NCBI GenBank assembly: GCA_943912835.1
Contig: CALTVJ010000031.1
Coordinates: 1-19,181 of the forward strand
Source: an uncultured Porphyromonas sp.
Lineage (GTDB): Bacteria; Bacteroidota; Bacteroidia; Bacteroidales; Porphyromonadaceae
Length of the DNA: 19,181 bases
Direction of reading: 5' to 3'
This document shows positions 1 through 8,546 of the stretch, one piece after another. Both the position numbers and the translations under genes were made by a program. The notes beneath the pieces are model-generated. The model did not search any database and was not told where the DNA came from. It worked only from the letters and a program-made list of their open reading frames with translations. Position 1 is the first letter of the stretch, and every line of letters starts with the position of its first letter.

Positions 1-51
1 TCCATCGTTTGGCGAGGCTTTTATGATGAATAGAGTGTAGCGATTTATTCG

Positions 52-59
52 TATCTTTG
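52..59 (+). promoter_or_regulatory. Candidate -7 promoter element of gyrB
   Basis: The octamer TATCTTTG matches the Bacteroidetes -7 consensus TAnnTTTG exactly and lies 25 nt before the gyrB start codon, implying a short leader of about 20 nt. No TTTG-like -33 element is present at the usual 17-23 nt spacing. The assignment rests on the -7 box and its position alone. Confidence 0.5.
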
Positions 60-84
60 TAGTATATATTATATTAGGCAATTC

Positions 85-2046
85 ATGAGCGAAGAAGTAA
101 AAAATATCAACAATAATGCTGAGTATTCAGCGAGCAATATCACCGTACTAGAAGGCTTAGAGGCAGTACGCAAACGCCCTGCTATGTACATTGGGGATAT
201 TGGCGAGAAGGGGCTTCATCACCTTGTTTATGAGGTGGTAGACAACTCAATAGACGAAGCCTTGGCAGGTTATTGTGATGATATCAAAGTTACGATTAAC
301 GAGGACAACTCTATTGAGGTGCAAGACAATGGCCGTGGTATCCCTGTGGATATGCACGAGAAAGAGGGCAAGAGTGCGCTCGAGGTCGTACTAACTGTTT
401 TGCATGCTGGGGGTAAGTTTGACAAAGGTTCGTACAAAGTCTCTGGTGGTCTACATGGTGTGGGTGTAAGCTGTGTGAATGCGCTGTCGACTTATCTCAA
501 AGCGACAGTCTATCGTGATGGCAAGATACATGAGATGGAGTTTAGCTGTGGAGAACCCACGAGTGAACTACGTGTCGTAGGGACAACCGACCGCCGAGGT
601 ACGACTGTACACTTTAAGCCAGATACCTCAATCTTCGTAGTAAGCGAGTATCAGTATGACATTTTGAGTAATCGCTTGCGTGAACTAGCATTCCTAAATG
701 CTGGGATACGTCTCACTCTGACCGACCGCCGTGTGCAAAACGAAAATGGCGAGTTTAAGAGTGAGAGCTTTTATAGCGAAGAGGGCTTGAAAGAGTTTGT
801 GACCTATATCAATCGCAGCAAAGAAGCCCTAATACCAGATGTAATTCATATCGTGACCGAGAAGCAGGGTATCCCTGTTGAGGTGGCTATGACTTATAAC
901 TCGTCATATAGCGAGAATGTGTATAGCTATGTGAATAACATCAATACCATTGAGGGGGGGACGCACCTCGCTGGCTTCCGCCGTGGTCTGACTCGTACAC
1001 TCAAAAAATACGCTACCGATACCAAAGCTCTGGAGAAGGCGAAAGTCGAGATTACGGGCGATGACTTCCGTGAGGGTTTGACAGCCGTGGTAAGCATCAA
1101 GGTGGCAGAACCACAGTTTGAGGGGCAGACCAAAACGAAGCTCGGTAATAATGAGGTTATCGGTGCCGTAGATGTTGCCGTTAGTGAAGCCCTCGAAATC
1201 TATCTTGAGGAGCACCCCAAAGAGGCTAAAACGATTGTTGATAAGGTCATTTTGGCGGCTATGGCTCGTCAGGCCGCACGCAAGGCACGCGAGCAAGTAC
1301 AGCGCAAGTCGCCACTAGCTGGTGGAGGTCTGCCTGGTAAACTTGCCGACTGTCAGAGCAAAGACCCTGCAGTGAGCGAGATTTTCCTCGTGGAGGGAGA
1401 TTCGGCTGGTGGTACAGCTAAGCAAGGACGTGCTCGAGAGTATCAAGCTATTCTGCCACTAAGAGGTAAGATTCTTAATGTGGAGAAGGCTATGCAACAC
1501 AAAGTCTTGGAGAGCGAAGAAATTCGCAATATCTATACTGCCCTTGGTGTAACAATCGGTACAGAAGAGGATAGTATGGCACTGAACCTCTCGAAGCTAC
1601 GTTACCACAAAGTAGTGATTATGACCGATGCCGACGTCGATGGTAGCCATATTGCGACCTTGATATTGACCTTCTTCTTCCGTAATATGCGTTCGCTTAT
1701 TGAGCAAGGCTATGTCTATATTGCTAATCCGCCACTTTATCTCTGTAAGCGAGGTAAAACACAAGAGTATTGCTGGACGGAGCAACAGCGTCAAGACTTT
1801 ATCCGCCGTGTTGCCGATGGTGATGAGAAGCTCGTGACGACACAACGTTACAAAGGTCTTGGTGAGATGAATGAGGAGCAACTCTGGGAAACCACCATGA
1901 ACCCAGAGAATCGCACTCTACATCGTGTATCAATCGAGAATGCAGCCGAAGCAGACCAAATCTTCTCTATGTTGATGGGCGATGATGTTGCTCCACGTAG
2001 AGAGTTTATTGAGGCTAATGCGACTTATGCTCGCATTGATGCCTAA
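85..2046 (+). CDS. gyrB: DNA gyrase subunit B
   Basis: This is the ATPase and Toprim subunit of type IIA topoisomerase, which with GyrA introduces negative supercoils into DNA in the cytoplasm. The N-terminal GHKL ATPase region shows EVVDNSIDEAL (residues 50-60), the DNGRGIP ADP-binding motif (81-87) and GGLHGVGVSCVNALS (121-135). The Toprim domain shows EGDSAGG with Glu437 and the DADVDG acidic cluster with Asp515 and Asp517. The C-terminal tail contains QRYKGLGEMN. At 653 residues it is the short form without the insertion found in enterobacterial GyrB. ParE is the alternative, but the QRYKGLGEMNEEQLWET tail and overall similarity favour GyrB. The start follows a matching -7 box and gives the normal N-terminus. 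Its stop overlaps the next gene, suggesting co-transcription. Confidence 0.96.
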   Translation: MSEEVKNINNNAEYSASNITVLEGLEAVRKRPAMYIGDIGEKGLHHLVYEVVDNSIDEALAGYCDDIKVTINEDNSIEVQDNGRGIPVDMHEKEGKSALEVVLTVLHAGGKFDKGSYKVSGGLHGVGVSCVNALSTYLKATVYRDGKIHEMEFSCGEPTSELRVVGTTDRRGTTVHFKPDTSIFVVSEYQYDILSNRLRELAFLNAGIRLTLTDRRVQNENGEFKSESFYSEEGLKEFVTYINRSKEALIPDVIHIVTEKQGIPVEVAMTYNSSYSENVYSYVNNINTIEGGTHLAGFRRGLTRTLKKYATDTKALEKAKVEITGDDFREGLTAVVSIKVAEPQFEGQTKTKLGNNEVIGAVDVAVSEALEIYLEEHPKEAKTIVDKVILAAMARQAARKAREQVQRKSPLAGGGLPGKLADCQSKDPAVSEIFLVEGDSAGGTAKQGRAREYQAILPLRGKILNVEKAMQHKVLESEEIRNIYTALGVTIGTEEDSMALNLSKLRYHKVVIMTDADVDGSHIATLILTFFFRNMRSLIEQGYVYIANPPLYLCKRGKTQEYCWTEQQRQDFIRRVADGDEKLVTTQRYKGLGEMNEEQLWETTMNPENRTLHRVSIENAAEADQIFSMLMGDDVAPRREFIEANATYARIDA

Positions 2047-3880
2047 TAGTCAGAATTTTGAAACCATGATGGAACTATCTCCAGCCCTTGAACGGCTTAA
2101 TGAAGAGGTAGATATTAAGCTGGGGGAGAGACAAGGTGTCTCTCCTCGTGCTTTTTCTGCCCCTAGAGTGGCAATCACAGCACATCTTATTGGCGAAAGC
2201 TCTGCTTTGGCGAGAGCTTACAGCGATGCGTTGATTGCTGTTGGTGCTATCCCTTTGATTATACCTATCACAAGTGATGTAGAGGTCTTGTATCAGACAC
2301 TCCAAAGTGTCGATGCTCTATTGCTCTCTGGTGGTGCAGATATACACCCGATGTTTATGGGAGAAGAGCCTCAAAGGGGACTTGGAGAAGTCGCCTTAGA
2401 TCGGGATAATTACGAATTGCGTATTATTCGTATTGCACGTCGACTATGCTTGCCTATCTTGGGGATATGTCGTGGGCATCAGATTTTGTCTGTGGCTTAC
2501 GGCTCAGTGCTGTATCAAGACTTAGTTAGTCAATTCTTAGATGAGAATGCACTCGATCATGCCCCCCAAATAGCCAAGGGGCAGAAGCATCATAAGCTGA
2601 AAATAAACCGCAACGATTCAGGCGTCAATCGTCTTGAAAAGATATTGCAGTGGCAAGCAGGAGACGAGCTTTGGGTTAATAGTCTGCATCATCAAGCCAT
2701 TAGAGAGCTTTTCCCTCCCTTTGATGAGGTCGCTACGGCAAGCGATGGTGTCAATGAGGCTATAGATGCTTATCCAGAGTTGGATATATTGGCAGTGCAG
2801 TGGCACCCAGAGCAGATGTTGGCTTCTGGGGATACTCGTCAGCGTTTGCTATTTGAGGATTTGGTAGAGCGAGCTAAGCTCTATCAACGAGCAAGGGCTT
2901 TTCATCGTGAGCATATTGTACTTGATTCTCATGTCGATACCCCGATGTTTTTTGCAGAGGACTTTGATTTGAGAAGTAGTACTCAGACACGTGTAGACCT
3001 GACGAAGATGCGCTTGGGCGATGTCGCAGCAAGTGTCATGGTCGCTTATTTGCCTCAAGGGGAAGTGAGTGCAGAGGCTCATGCCAAGGCAAAGGATTAT
3101 GCCGAGGATAAATTGAGTACATTGCATGAGCAGGTTGGGCGCAATAAGCATAGCGCAATGATTTGTGTTACCCCACAAGATGTGCGTTTGGCTAAGTCTA
3201 AGAGGCTTGCAGGGATTATCCCGGCGATAGAGAATGCCTATGCTATTGGCGAGGATTTGGGACTGTTGAAGTATTTTAGAGATGCTTACGGTCTGGCGTA
3301 TGTTACGCTATCGCACAATGGCGATAATGCGCTTTGTGATTCGGCTGTGCGTAGTCGGCATACCTACGGAGGACTGAGTGATTTGGGGAGAGAGGCTGTG
3401 CAAGAAATGAATCGTTTGGGTATCATGGTAGACGTCAGCCATGCGGGAGAAGATACCGTGCGTGATGTCTTGTCTTTGAGCACTGCTCCGATTATTGCGA
3501 GCCATTCATCGGTACATCAGCTTTGTCCGCATCCACGCAACTTGACAGACGAACAAATTATCGCCATTGCCGAGCGTGGTGGTGTGGTGCAGGTCTGTCT
3601 GTATGCTGGCTTTATTCACGAGGATAGCCGTAGGGCATCTATTCTTGATGCCGTAGAGCATATTGAGCATATCGTTCGTTTGGTGGGTGTGCATCATGTG
3701 GGCATCGGTTCGGATTTTGATGGGGATGGCGAGGTAATAGGCTGTCGCACTAGCGAAGATTTGATACGGCTTACCATAGAGCTATTGCGTAGAGGTTACA
3801 CTGAGGAAGATTTGCGTTTGCTATGGGGCGAAAACTTCTTGCGTGTATGGGCGACTTGTCAGGAGCTTGCCGCATATTAA
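2039..3880 (+). CDS. Fused gamma-glutamyl hydrolase (C26) and membrane dipeptidase (M19)
   Basis: This is a two-domain enzyme with no signal peptide, so it is predicted to be cytoplasmic. Residues ~45-280 are a class-I glutamine-amidotransferase-like domain of the PuuD/gamma-glutamyl hydrolase type: GGAD, then GICRGHQ with nucleophile Cys144, then QWHPEQ with His256 and Glu258. Residues ~290-614 are an M19 (renal dipeptidase-like) zinc domain with every expected metal ligand: HVD (His298, Asp300), Glu398 in IPAIENAYAI, His468 in VDVSHAG and His489 in IASHSS, plus GIGSDFDGDG. The inferred role is removal of gamma-linked glutamate followed by dipeptide cleavage; the substrate is not evident. 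I chose the ATG at 2039, which overlaps the gyrB stop by 8 nt. ATGs at 2066 and 2069 are equally plausible, and an in-frame ATG at 1982 lies inside gyrB and is unlikely. No start has a clear ribosome binding site. Confidence 0.88.
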   Translation: MPNSQNFETMMELSPALERLNEEVDIKLGERQGVSPRAFSAPRVAITAHLIGESSALARAYSDALIAVGAIPLIIPITSDVEVLYQTLQSVDALLLSGGADIHPMFMGEEPQRGLGEVALDRDNYELRIIRIARRLCLPILGICRGHQILSVAYGSVLYQDLVSQFLDENALDHAPQIAKGQKHHKLKINRNDSGVNRLEKILQWQAGDELWVNSLHHQAIRELFPPFDEVATASDGVNEAIDAYPELDILAVQWHPEQMLASGDTRQRLLFEDLVERAKLYQRARAFHREHIVLDSHVDTPMFFAEDFDLRSSTQTRVDLTKMRLGDVAASVMVAYLPQGEVSAEAHAKAKDYAEDKLSTLHEQVGRNKHSAMICVTPQDVRLAKSKRLAGIIPAIENAYAIGEDLGLLKYFRDAYGLAYVTLSHNGDNALCDSAVRSRHTYGGLSDLGREAVQEMNRLGIMVDVSHAGEDTVRDVLSLSTAPIIASHSSVHQLCPHPRNLTDEQIIAIAERGGVVQVCLYAGFIHEDSRRASILDAVEHIEHIVRLVGVHHVGIGSDFDGDGEVIGCRTSEDLIRLTIELLRRGYTEEDLRLLWGENFLRVWATCQELAAY

Positions 3881-3910
3881 GCCCTCTTGCTTAAACTTCA
3901 TCTTAGGGCT
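3880..3910 (+). terminator. Weak hairpin after the C26-M19 fusion gene
   Basis: AGCCCT at 3880-3885 pairs with AGGGCT at 3905-3910 around a 19-nt loop, directly at the stop codon. It has only six base pairs and no following T-tract, so it may be a weak terminator, a 3'-end processing structure or chance. Confidence 0.25.
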
Positions 3911-3966
3911 GTTGTCTAAATATATGTAAGTGAAGAGTGAGTATGTAAACAAATGTTTTAATTTTG

Positions 3967-4000
3967 TTTGTTATATGGCTAAGGTAAAGCAATAAGTTTG
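3967..4000 (+). promoter_or_regulatory. Candidate promoter of the 4088-8410 gene group
   Basis: TTTG at 3967-3970 is separated by 22 nt from TAAGTTTG at 3993-4000, which fits the Bacteroidetes promoter pattern TTTG-N17-23-TAnnTTTG. A second -7-like octamer, TAATTTTG, lies at 3959-3966 without a partner. The predicted start site is near 4007, inside a perfect 10-bp palindrome TAAACGTTTA (4007-4016), giving a leader of about 80 nt. Confidence 0.4.
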
Positions 4001-4087
4001 GAGCTGTAAACGTTTATTTTAGTATAGTTTTAGATAAATGTGTTACCCTAGCTCTTTGCAAAAACATAACTTAAACAACAAGAACTT

Positions 4088-5050
4088 ATGAACTGGTTAA
4101 AATATCTCCTACTCTCGGGAATTTTGTTTTCGGGAGTGAATGCCCTTAAAGCTCAAAATGATGAGTGGCTTGATGATGCCTATCTAAGTCGTAAGGAGGT
4201 GCAGAATCGTCAAGAGACTGCACGTCAGAAAGCCGAGGAGCAACGTCGCAGGCTGGAGGAGCAACGGAAGCTATGGGAAGCCGAGGTTGCCAAAGAACGA
4301 GCCGAGCTGCTTAAGGCACAACGTAGCCGAGAAATAGATGCCTACAATGGTATCTTATCTCCTGAAGATAGTTTGCGTATCAAGGCAGAGGCTCAGCTCT
4401 ATGCACGTGCTTACGGACGTAATCTTGATGAGCTAGACGGCTATCGTGGTGGAGAGTATAGTCGCAGACTTAGTCGCTTCTATGGCGATGGGTCGCGTGT
4501 GGTCATTAACCACTATTATGGTGACGATTGGGCTTATCCTTATTGGAGTTCTCCCTATTCTTGGGGTAGAGGTTATTGGGGATATAGACACTATAGTTAT
4601 TATGATCCCTTCTATTATAGCCCTTGGGAGCATAGATGGGCGTTTCATGCATCTTGGGGATTGAGTCTCTATTACGATACGTATTATCCTCCTTATTACG
4701 ACGCTTATATAGGTATCTATCCTCGTTATTATACTTATTGGGGAGGTGCTACCCCTCGTGTGAATACTTATAGAGGAGCTTCTCGCTCGGCATCTAATCC
4801 GACACATAGTGCTTATGGAGCTTATGAACGTAGCCGTCAGCATAACAATGGTACATACCGCGACTACAATCGTGGCTATCATCGCTCAAATAGTACTTAT
4901 GAAGGCTATGGTCGGAGCATTTACGATGCGGGGAGTCGTAATGATAGCTACCGCTCGTCTTCGTCAGAAAGCTATCGCTCAGTAGGTAGTGCTTCGTCTT
5001 CGTCTACCCCACGAGGTAGTTATGGAGGTGCTCCTCGTAGCCGTCGCTAA
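4088..5050 (+). CDS. Secreted tyrosine-rich protein of unknown function
   Basis: I do not recognise this 320-residue protein. It has a clear Sec signal peptide (hydrophobic LLLSGILFSGVNA, predicted cleavage after Ala22) and no lipobox cysteine. Residues ~35-82 are charged, Gln/Glu/Arg-rich and look like a helical coiled coil. Residues ~118-230 are very rich in Tyr, Trp, Gly and Pro (runs such as YYDPFYYSPW). The last ~90 residues are a Ser/Gly/Arg/Tyr-rich tail ending SRR and look disordered. This suggests an exported envelope or adhesive protein with a low-complexity body. It lies 43 nt upstream of a FadL-type barrel gene and is probably co-transcribed with it. The reading frame is supported by the signal peptide and position; the repetitive codons also open other frames, which I consider shadows. 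Confidence 0.8.
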   Translation: MNWLKYLLLSGILFSGVNALKAQNDEWLDDAYLSRKEVQNRQETARQKAEEQRRRLEEQRKLWEAEVAKERAELLKAQRSREIDAYNGILSPEDSLRIKAEAQLYARAYGRNLDELDGYRGGEYSRRLSRFYGDGSRVVINHYYGDDWAYPYWSSPYSWGRGYWGYRHYSYYDPFYYSPWEHRWAFHASWGLSLYYDTYYPPYYDAYIGIYPRYYTYWGGATPRVNTYRGASRSASNPTHSAYGAYERSRQHNNGTYRDYNRGYHRSNSTYEGYGRSIYDAGSRNDSYRSSSSESYRSVGSASSSSTPRGSYGGAPRSRR

Positions 5051-5093
5051 ACATTGCGACTGTTTATCTCTTAAATCCAACGGATAATTCATT

Positions 5094-6770
5094 ATGAAAA
5101 GACATATTCTATTGGGAGCAGTGGCGACTGTCGCGCTCTCTTCAATCAATATCCTCCAAGCTCAGAGCCAATCGACCGCCGTGGGGCTTACGGCTCTTTC
5201 GGATGCTCGAGGGTCATCTCGCTATCAGGCTCTTTCGGGGGCTATGGGTGCTGTTGGTACAGATTTTAGTGCTGTACATCAAAATCCTGCAGGCTTGTCT
5301 TTCTTTCGCTCAGGTTCGAAGATTAGTGCCACACTTAGCTATGGTATGCATTCATCAAGCAACGAGTGGTACGGCAACAAGACTTCTCTTGATAGTCGCA
5401 ATAAACTCTACTTTGATGAGCTCTCGTATATGACAAATTGGGGCTTAGGCTCGGGTAAGAATCTGACCTTTGGTTTTGCTTTGCACAATAGTGGTCGCCT
5501 GAACCGTCGTATGGATGCTTTTACGGGACGTGTGGCTTCGGGCTTAGGTTCGTCGGTAACAGACTATGTGGCGGCATTGAGCAATAATGATGTGCGAGCT
5601 TTAGTCCCTGAGGGCTTGCATCCCAAAGAATTCCCTCAAACGTCTTGGGAAAACCCTTGGATAAGTGTGCTGGGTTATACCGCTGGTTGGGTTGATGCAG
5701 ACATGCGTCAAGATGCGTCTAAGAAGCCTTACTACCATTATAAGGGTATGTATGGTGGGAATCCAGAGGGGGCAAGCCTTGTGTATGATGAGCAAGGGGC
5801 TATTTCGCACTACGATATCGGTCTTGGGCTTGAGTTAGGTTCGAGCTTTAGCTTGGGTTTCTTAGGGACGTTGAGCTCAATGAACTACGAAGTGCGTAGT
5901 TTCTACAAGGAGGAGTTTGGGGTCGCTAATGCTGCTGGTCAGCCTATCTCTCTGTCTCTGGATAATGCTCTTTCTATCTCGAGTTTTGGTGCTCGTTTGG
6001 GCTTGGGAGTGCTTGTAAGGCCAACAGAAAGTCTTCGTTTGGGAGGAGCTATCTATACGCCTCATTTCTGGTCACATAGTATGTCGCTCTCGGCAGTGGC
6101 GACAGGTGTAGCTAATAATGCTACATCAGGAGGAGGTAGAGAGGAAGTGGGAACGCCTGTGAGCGAAACACCGTTCCGTCTCAATACGCCTTGGCGTTTT
6201 ACGCTTAATGGTGTTTACGTCTTTGGACGTACTGGACTCGTGAGCCTTGACTACGAATATCAAGATTTCGGAGGTGCAAGACTTCAAAACTCAAGCGAAG
6301 ATGACTATGACTACGGGCGTAACGTCTATCAAGAGGAGAACGATGCGATTAAGTCGGACTTTGGTGGTCAACATACCTTGCGTGTCGGCTTGGAGGTAAA
6401 TGCGACAAAGAGATTAGCTCTGCGTGCTGGTATGCGTTACAGCTCTGCCCCTAAGCTTGATGTCGACCTTAAGGGTGATGTCGCTCGTCTAGAGCAACGA
6501 GTACCATCAACACATTTGCACTATCGCTTGCCTGGAGCTATTGAGAGTTACTCTTTGGGGCTAGGTTATCGTTTGTCGCGCTCGTGGACGCTTGATGTCG
6601 CTTATATACTTCGTCAGCAAAAGGATAAGGTTGGTGCTTACCCATTTATCCGTGATGTCGCTACTAAGTCGCCAGCTTATCCCAATGGAGAAGCTCGTGT
6701 ACCTCTCCAATTTATTAAAGACAAACAAGTGCAGAGTAGCATCAGTGCTACCTTGAGTTATAGATTCTAA
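5094..6770 (+). CDS. Outer-membrane transporter, OmpP1/FadL/TodX family
   Basis: This is a predicted outer-membrane beta-barrel of the FadL/TodX type, which moves hydrophobic molecules such as fatty acids across the outer membrane. The protein has 558 residues and a signal peptide (MKRHILLGAVATVALSS..., cleavage predicted after Ala23). Its N-terminal region, including SSRYQALSGAMGAVGTDFSAVHQNPAGLSFF (residues 41-71), is the family signature, with NPAGL at 64-68. Alternating Gly/aromatic beta-strand patterns continue to a terminal Phe (ATLSYRF), the usual barrel-assembly signal. In Bacteroidetes these proteins are sometimes labelled hemin receptors; the sequence does not tell the ligand. It sits 43 nt after the secreted tyrosine-rich gene and 12 nt before the DUF2027-Smr gene, consistent with one operon. 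Confidence 0.85.
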   Translation: MKRHILLGAVATVALSSINILQAQSQSTAVGLTALSDARGSSRYQALSGAMGAVGTDFSAVHQNPAGLSFFRSGSKISATLSYGMHSSSNEWYGNKTSLDSRNKLYFDELSYMTNWGLGSGKNLTFGFALHNSGRLNRRMDAFTGRVASGLGSSVTDYVAALSNNDVRALVPEGLHPKEFPQTSWENPWISVLGYTAGWVDADMRQDASKKPYYHYKGMYGGNPEGASLVYDEQGAISHYDIGLGLELGSSFSLGFLGTLSSMNYEVRSFYKEEFGVANAAGQPISLSLDNALSISSFGARLGLGVLVRPTESLRLGGAIYTPHFWSHSMSLSAVATGVANNATSGGGREEVGTPVSETPFRLNTPWRFTLNGVYVFGRTGLVSLDYEYQDFGGARLQNSSEDDYDYGRNVYQEENDAIKSDFGGQHTLRVGLEVNATKRLALRAGMRYSSAPKLDVDLKGDVARLEQRVPSTHLHYRLPGAIESYSLGLGYRLSRSWTLDVAYILRQQKDKVGAYPFIRDVATKSPAYPNGEARVPLQFIKDKQVQSSISATLSYRF

Positions 6771-6782
6771 GACAGAATATAG

Positions 6783-7934
6783 ATGAACAAAACCATCAAA
6801 GTTGGTGTGCACGTCCGCTTCCTCAATGCTGTAGGGGGCGGACGTGTTGCACGTATTACGAAAGATACGGCTTGGGTAGAAGATGCCGATGGCTTCGAGA
6901 TACCCACACCACTGAATGAGTGTGTGCTCGTTGATGAGGGCGATACTTTTGTGCCGAAATACAAACCTCCTACCTTTTTGTACACCAAGGAGGTAGAAGC
7001 ACACGATAAGGATAATGGGGAAGCTCGCCATCGCCCGAAAGTTGAAGATTTTGAGGATTTTTATCCCGAGAGCCATGTGCATGAAGAGAGATTACCACAG
7101 CGGTTGCCTCATACCTTTCTTCCTGCTCGTGGAGAGGCGTCGGTTTATCTTGCCTTTCTCCCAGAGGATATAGCTCGCTTAGGGCAGACAGCTTACGACT
7201 GGTATCTAATCAATGACAGTACTTATTCGCTCTATTATGTTGTGGCGCAGGGGCAGGAGTCGGAGCCTAAGTTGGTTCATCATGGAGTACTTCACCCAGA
7301 GCAAGATATCTATCTTGGGCGCATAGAGCAGGGCGAATTGGCTGTATTTGAACGTTTGATAGTTCAGTTACTTGCTATTGCCGAGAACCCTGGCATCTTT
7401 AAGGAGCATATTGGGGCAAACATTCGTTTTGATGTACGCCGTTTGCTCAAAGGGAGTAGCTTTGTGACGAACGAGTTCTTTGAGGATAAGGCCTATTTGT
7501 TGCCAATTAAGGCTCAAGATGATGCGCCCAAAGAAGTAGATACAAGTCGCCTTGTCGAGCTAAGTAGTCAGCACAGCAAGCTAACGCAGCCTAAGCCGTC
7601 TGATAAGAAATCTCAAAAAACAGAGAGCATGACGACTCTTGAACCAATCGTTGTGGATTTGCATATTGAGGCTCTGCTTGATGATACAACGGGTATGAAT
7701 GCTACGGATATGCTGGCTTATCAGATTGGCGTGTTTAATAAGACGATGCAAGCATATCTGCCGAAGGTCGGAGAGCGTCTGATTTTCGTGCACGGTAAAG
7801 GTGATGGTGTGTTGCGGAATAAGCTCATCAGTGAGCTGAAATATCGCTATAAACATTGTCACTATCAAGATGCTTTGTTTCAGCAGTATAGCTATGGAGC
7901 GACGCAAGTGACGATTGGCAAACAAAAGTCTTAG
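6783..7934 (+). CDS. DUF2027 and Smr domain protein
   Basis: This 383-residue protein has no signal peptide and should be cytoplasmic. Residues ~1-55 form a small beta-rich module (VGVHVRFLNAVGGGRVARI...), residues ~105-250 correspond to the DUF2027 region of unknown role, and residues ~287-380 are an Smr (small MutS-related) domain. The Smr part shows VDLHIE (Asp292-Leu-His294) and VHGKGDGVLRNKL (His337-Gly-Lys-Gly340), the two conserved Smr motifs. Smr domains are nucleases or nucleic-acid-binding modules in other proteins, including some linked to recombination control or ribosome quality control. This domain pairing is common in Bacteroidetes. Between the domains is a Lys/Ser-rich linker (~252-282). 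The ATG lies 12 nt after the preceding stop and 5 nt separate it from the next gene, so translation is likely coupled. Confidence 0.87.
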   Translation: MNKTIKVGVHVRFLNAVGGGRVARITKDTAWVEDADGFEIPTPLNECVLVDEGDTFVPKYKPPTFLYTKEVEAHDKDNGEARHRPKVEDFEDFYPESHVHEERLPQRLPHTFLPARGEASVYLAFLPEDIARLGQTAYDWYLINDSTYSLYYVVAQGQESEPKLVHHGVLHPEQDIYLGRIEQGELAVFERLIVQLLAIAENPGIFKEHIGANIRFDVRRLLKGSSFVTNEFFEDKAYLLPIKAQDDAPKEVDTSRLVELSSQHSKLTQPKPSDKKSQKTESMTTLEPIVVDLHIEALLDDTTGMNATDMLAYQIGVFNKTMQAYLPKVGERLIFVHGKGDGVLRNKLISELKYRYKHCHYQDALFQQYSYGATQVTIGKQKS

Positions 7935-7939
7935 GGTTG

Positions 7940-8410
7940 ATGGCAAAAGAGATAGAACGTAAGTTTTTGGTCAAGACTAAGGACTTCTTACTTTTGGCTA
8001 ATAAGTCTTATCGTATTGAGCAGGCCTATTTGGCAACGAATCCGACAGTACGGGTGCGAGTGCGTGATGATGAAGCTTTTTTGACTCTTAAGACTGCCAG
8101 CCAAGATGGAGGTCTTAGTCGAGATGAGTGGGAATATGCTATCCCCTTGGAAGATGCCCGAGAGATGATGCGCCATGCTAAGGGGCGATGTATTATTAAG
8201 ACACGCTATTTGGTGGAGTACGAGGGGCATACTTGGGAAGTGGATGTCTTCGAGGGTGAGTACGAAGGTTTGATGCTCGCTGAGATAGAGTTGTCATCGC
8301 TAAGCGAATCTTTCGTTTTGCCACCTTGGGTCGGAGAGGAAGTTACGGGGCAGGTGGCTTATTATAATGCACATATGGCTTTGTCACCTAATATTTTGAC
8401 TAAACCTTAG
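7940..8410 (+). CDS. CYTH domain triphosphatase-like protein
   Basis: This 156-residue protein is a stand-alone CYTH (triphosphate tunnel metalloenzyme) domain. The family signature ExExK is present at Glu4-Ile-Glu6-Arg-Lys8. The tunnel-lining basic and acidic strands follow: TVRVRVRDDEAFLTLK, KTRYLVEY and WEVDVFEGEYEGLMLAEIEL. Small bacterial members of this size, such as the Nitrosomonas enzyme, hydrolyse inorganic tripolyphosphate; others are class IV adenylate cyclases or thiamine triphosphatases. I infer triphosphatase activity but cannot fix the substrate. I chose ATG 7940; an in-frame TTG at 7937 would add one residue. It is the last gene before a strong terminator. Confidence 0.88.
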   Translation: MAKEIERKFLVKTKDFLLLANKSYRIEQAYLATNPTVRVRVRDDEAFLTLKTASQDGGLSRDEWEYAIPLEDAREMMRHAKGRCIIKTRYLVEYEGHTWEVDVFEGEYEGLMLAEIELSSLSESFVLPPWVGEEVTGQVAYYNAHMALSPNILTKP

Positions 8411-8427
8411 CTTATCGGATTGATAAG
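8411..8427 (+). repeat. Short hairpin after the CYTH gene
   Basis: CTTATC (8411-8416) and GATAAG (8422-8427) form a perfect 6-bp stem with a 5-nt loop immediately after the stop codon. There is no T-tract. It may help protect the transcript end generated by the larger terminator 12 nt further on. Confidence 0.4.
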
Positions 8428-8439
8428 TAGAAGTGACGT

Positions 8440-8484
8440 AAATGGTTGTTGCAAATTTATGCGACAACCATTTTTCTTTTTTTT
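8440..8484 (+). terminator. Strong intrinsic terminator
   Basis: A 13-bp stem is formed by 8440-8452 and 8461-8473 with a single T-G wobble and an 8-nt loop. It runs into a nearly pure T-tract (8471-8484, one C). The stem has AT-rich base pairs on the outside and could work in both directions, but the T-tract favours + strand termination. It closes the 4088-8410 gene group and insulates the restriction-modification operon. Confidence 0.85.
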
Positions 8485-8514
8485 GAAGGTCGAATTGTTA
8501 GTTTCTTAATGCTC

Positions 8515-8546
8515 TTTGCTTTACGTCTGTCTTTGTCGTATCTTTG
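8515..8546 (+). promoter_or_regulatory. Promoter of the restriction-modification operon
   Basis: TTTG at 8515-8518, a 20-nt spacer and TATCTTTG at 8539-8546 match the Bacteroidetes promoter consensus in both boxes and in spacing. The predicted start site is about 8553. An inverted repeat TCGTA (8536-8540) / TACGA (8548-8552) straddles the -7 box and could be an operator. Confidence 0.7.

Noticed and set aside
904..1296. Minus-strand open frame opposite gyrB
   Set aside because: It lies wholly inside gyrB, whose family motifs continue across the region; it has no recognisable domain or promoter.
1982..2038. Upstream in-frame start (ATG 1982) for the C26-M19 gene
   Set aside because: It would place 20 extra residues inside the gyrB Toprim-tail coding sequence, and the added residues (Leu/Met/Arg-rich) do not fit the domain.
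4433..4882. Minus-strand 149-residue frame, Ile/Thr/Arg-rich, and an overlapping + frame at 4446-4664
   Set aside because: Both are by-products of the repetitive Tyr/Arg codons (tat, cgt) of the secreted protein gene; composition is unnatural.
6561..7082. Minus-strand 173-residue frame across the FadL and DUF2027-Smr boundary
   Set aside because: It is antisense to two well-supported genes, with no motif or promoter.
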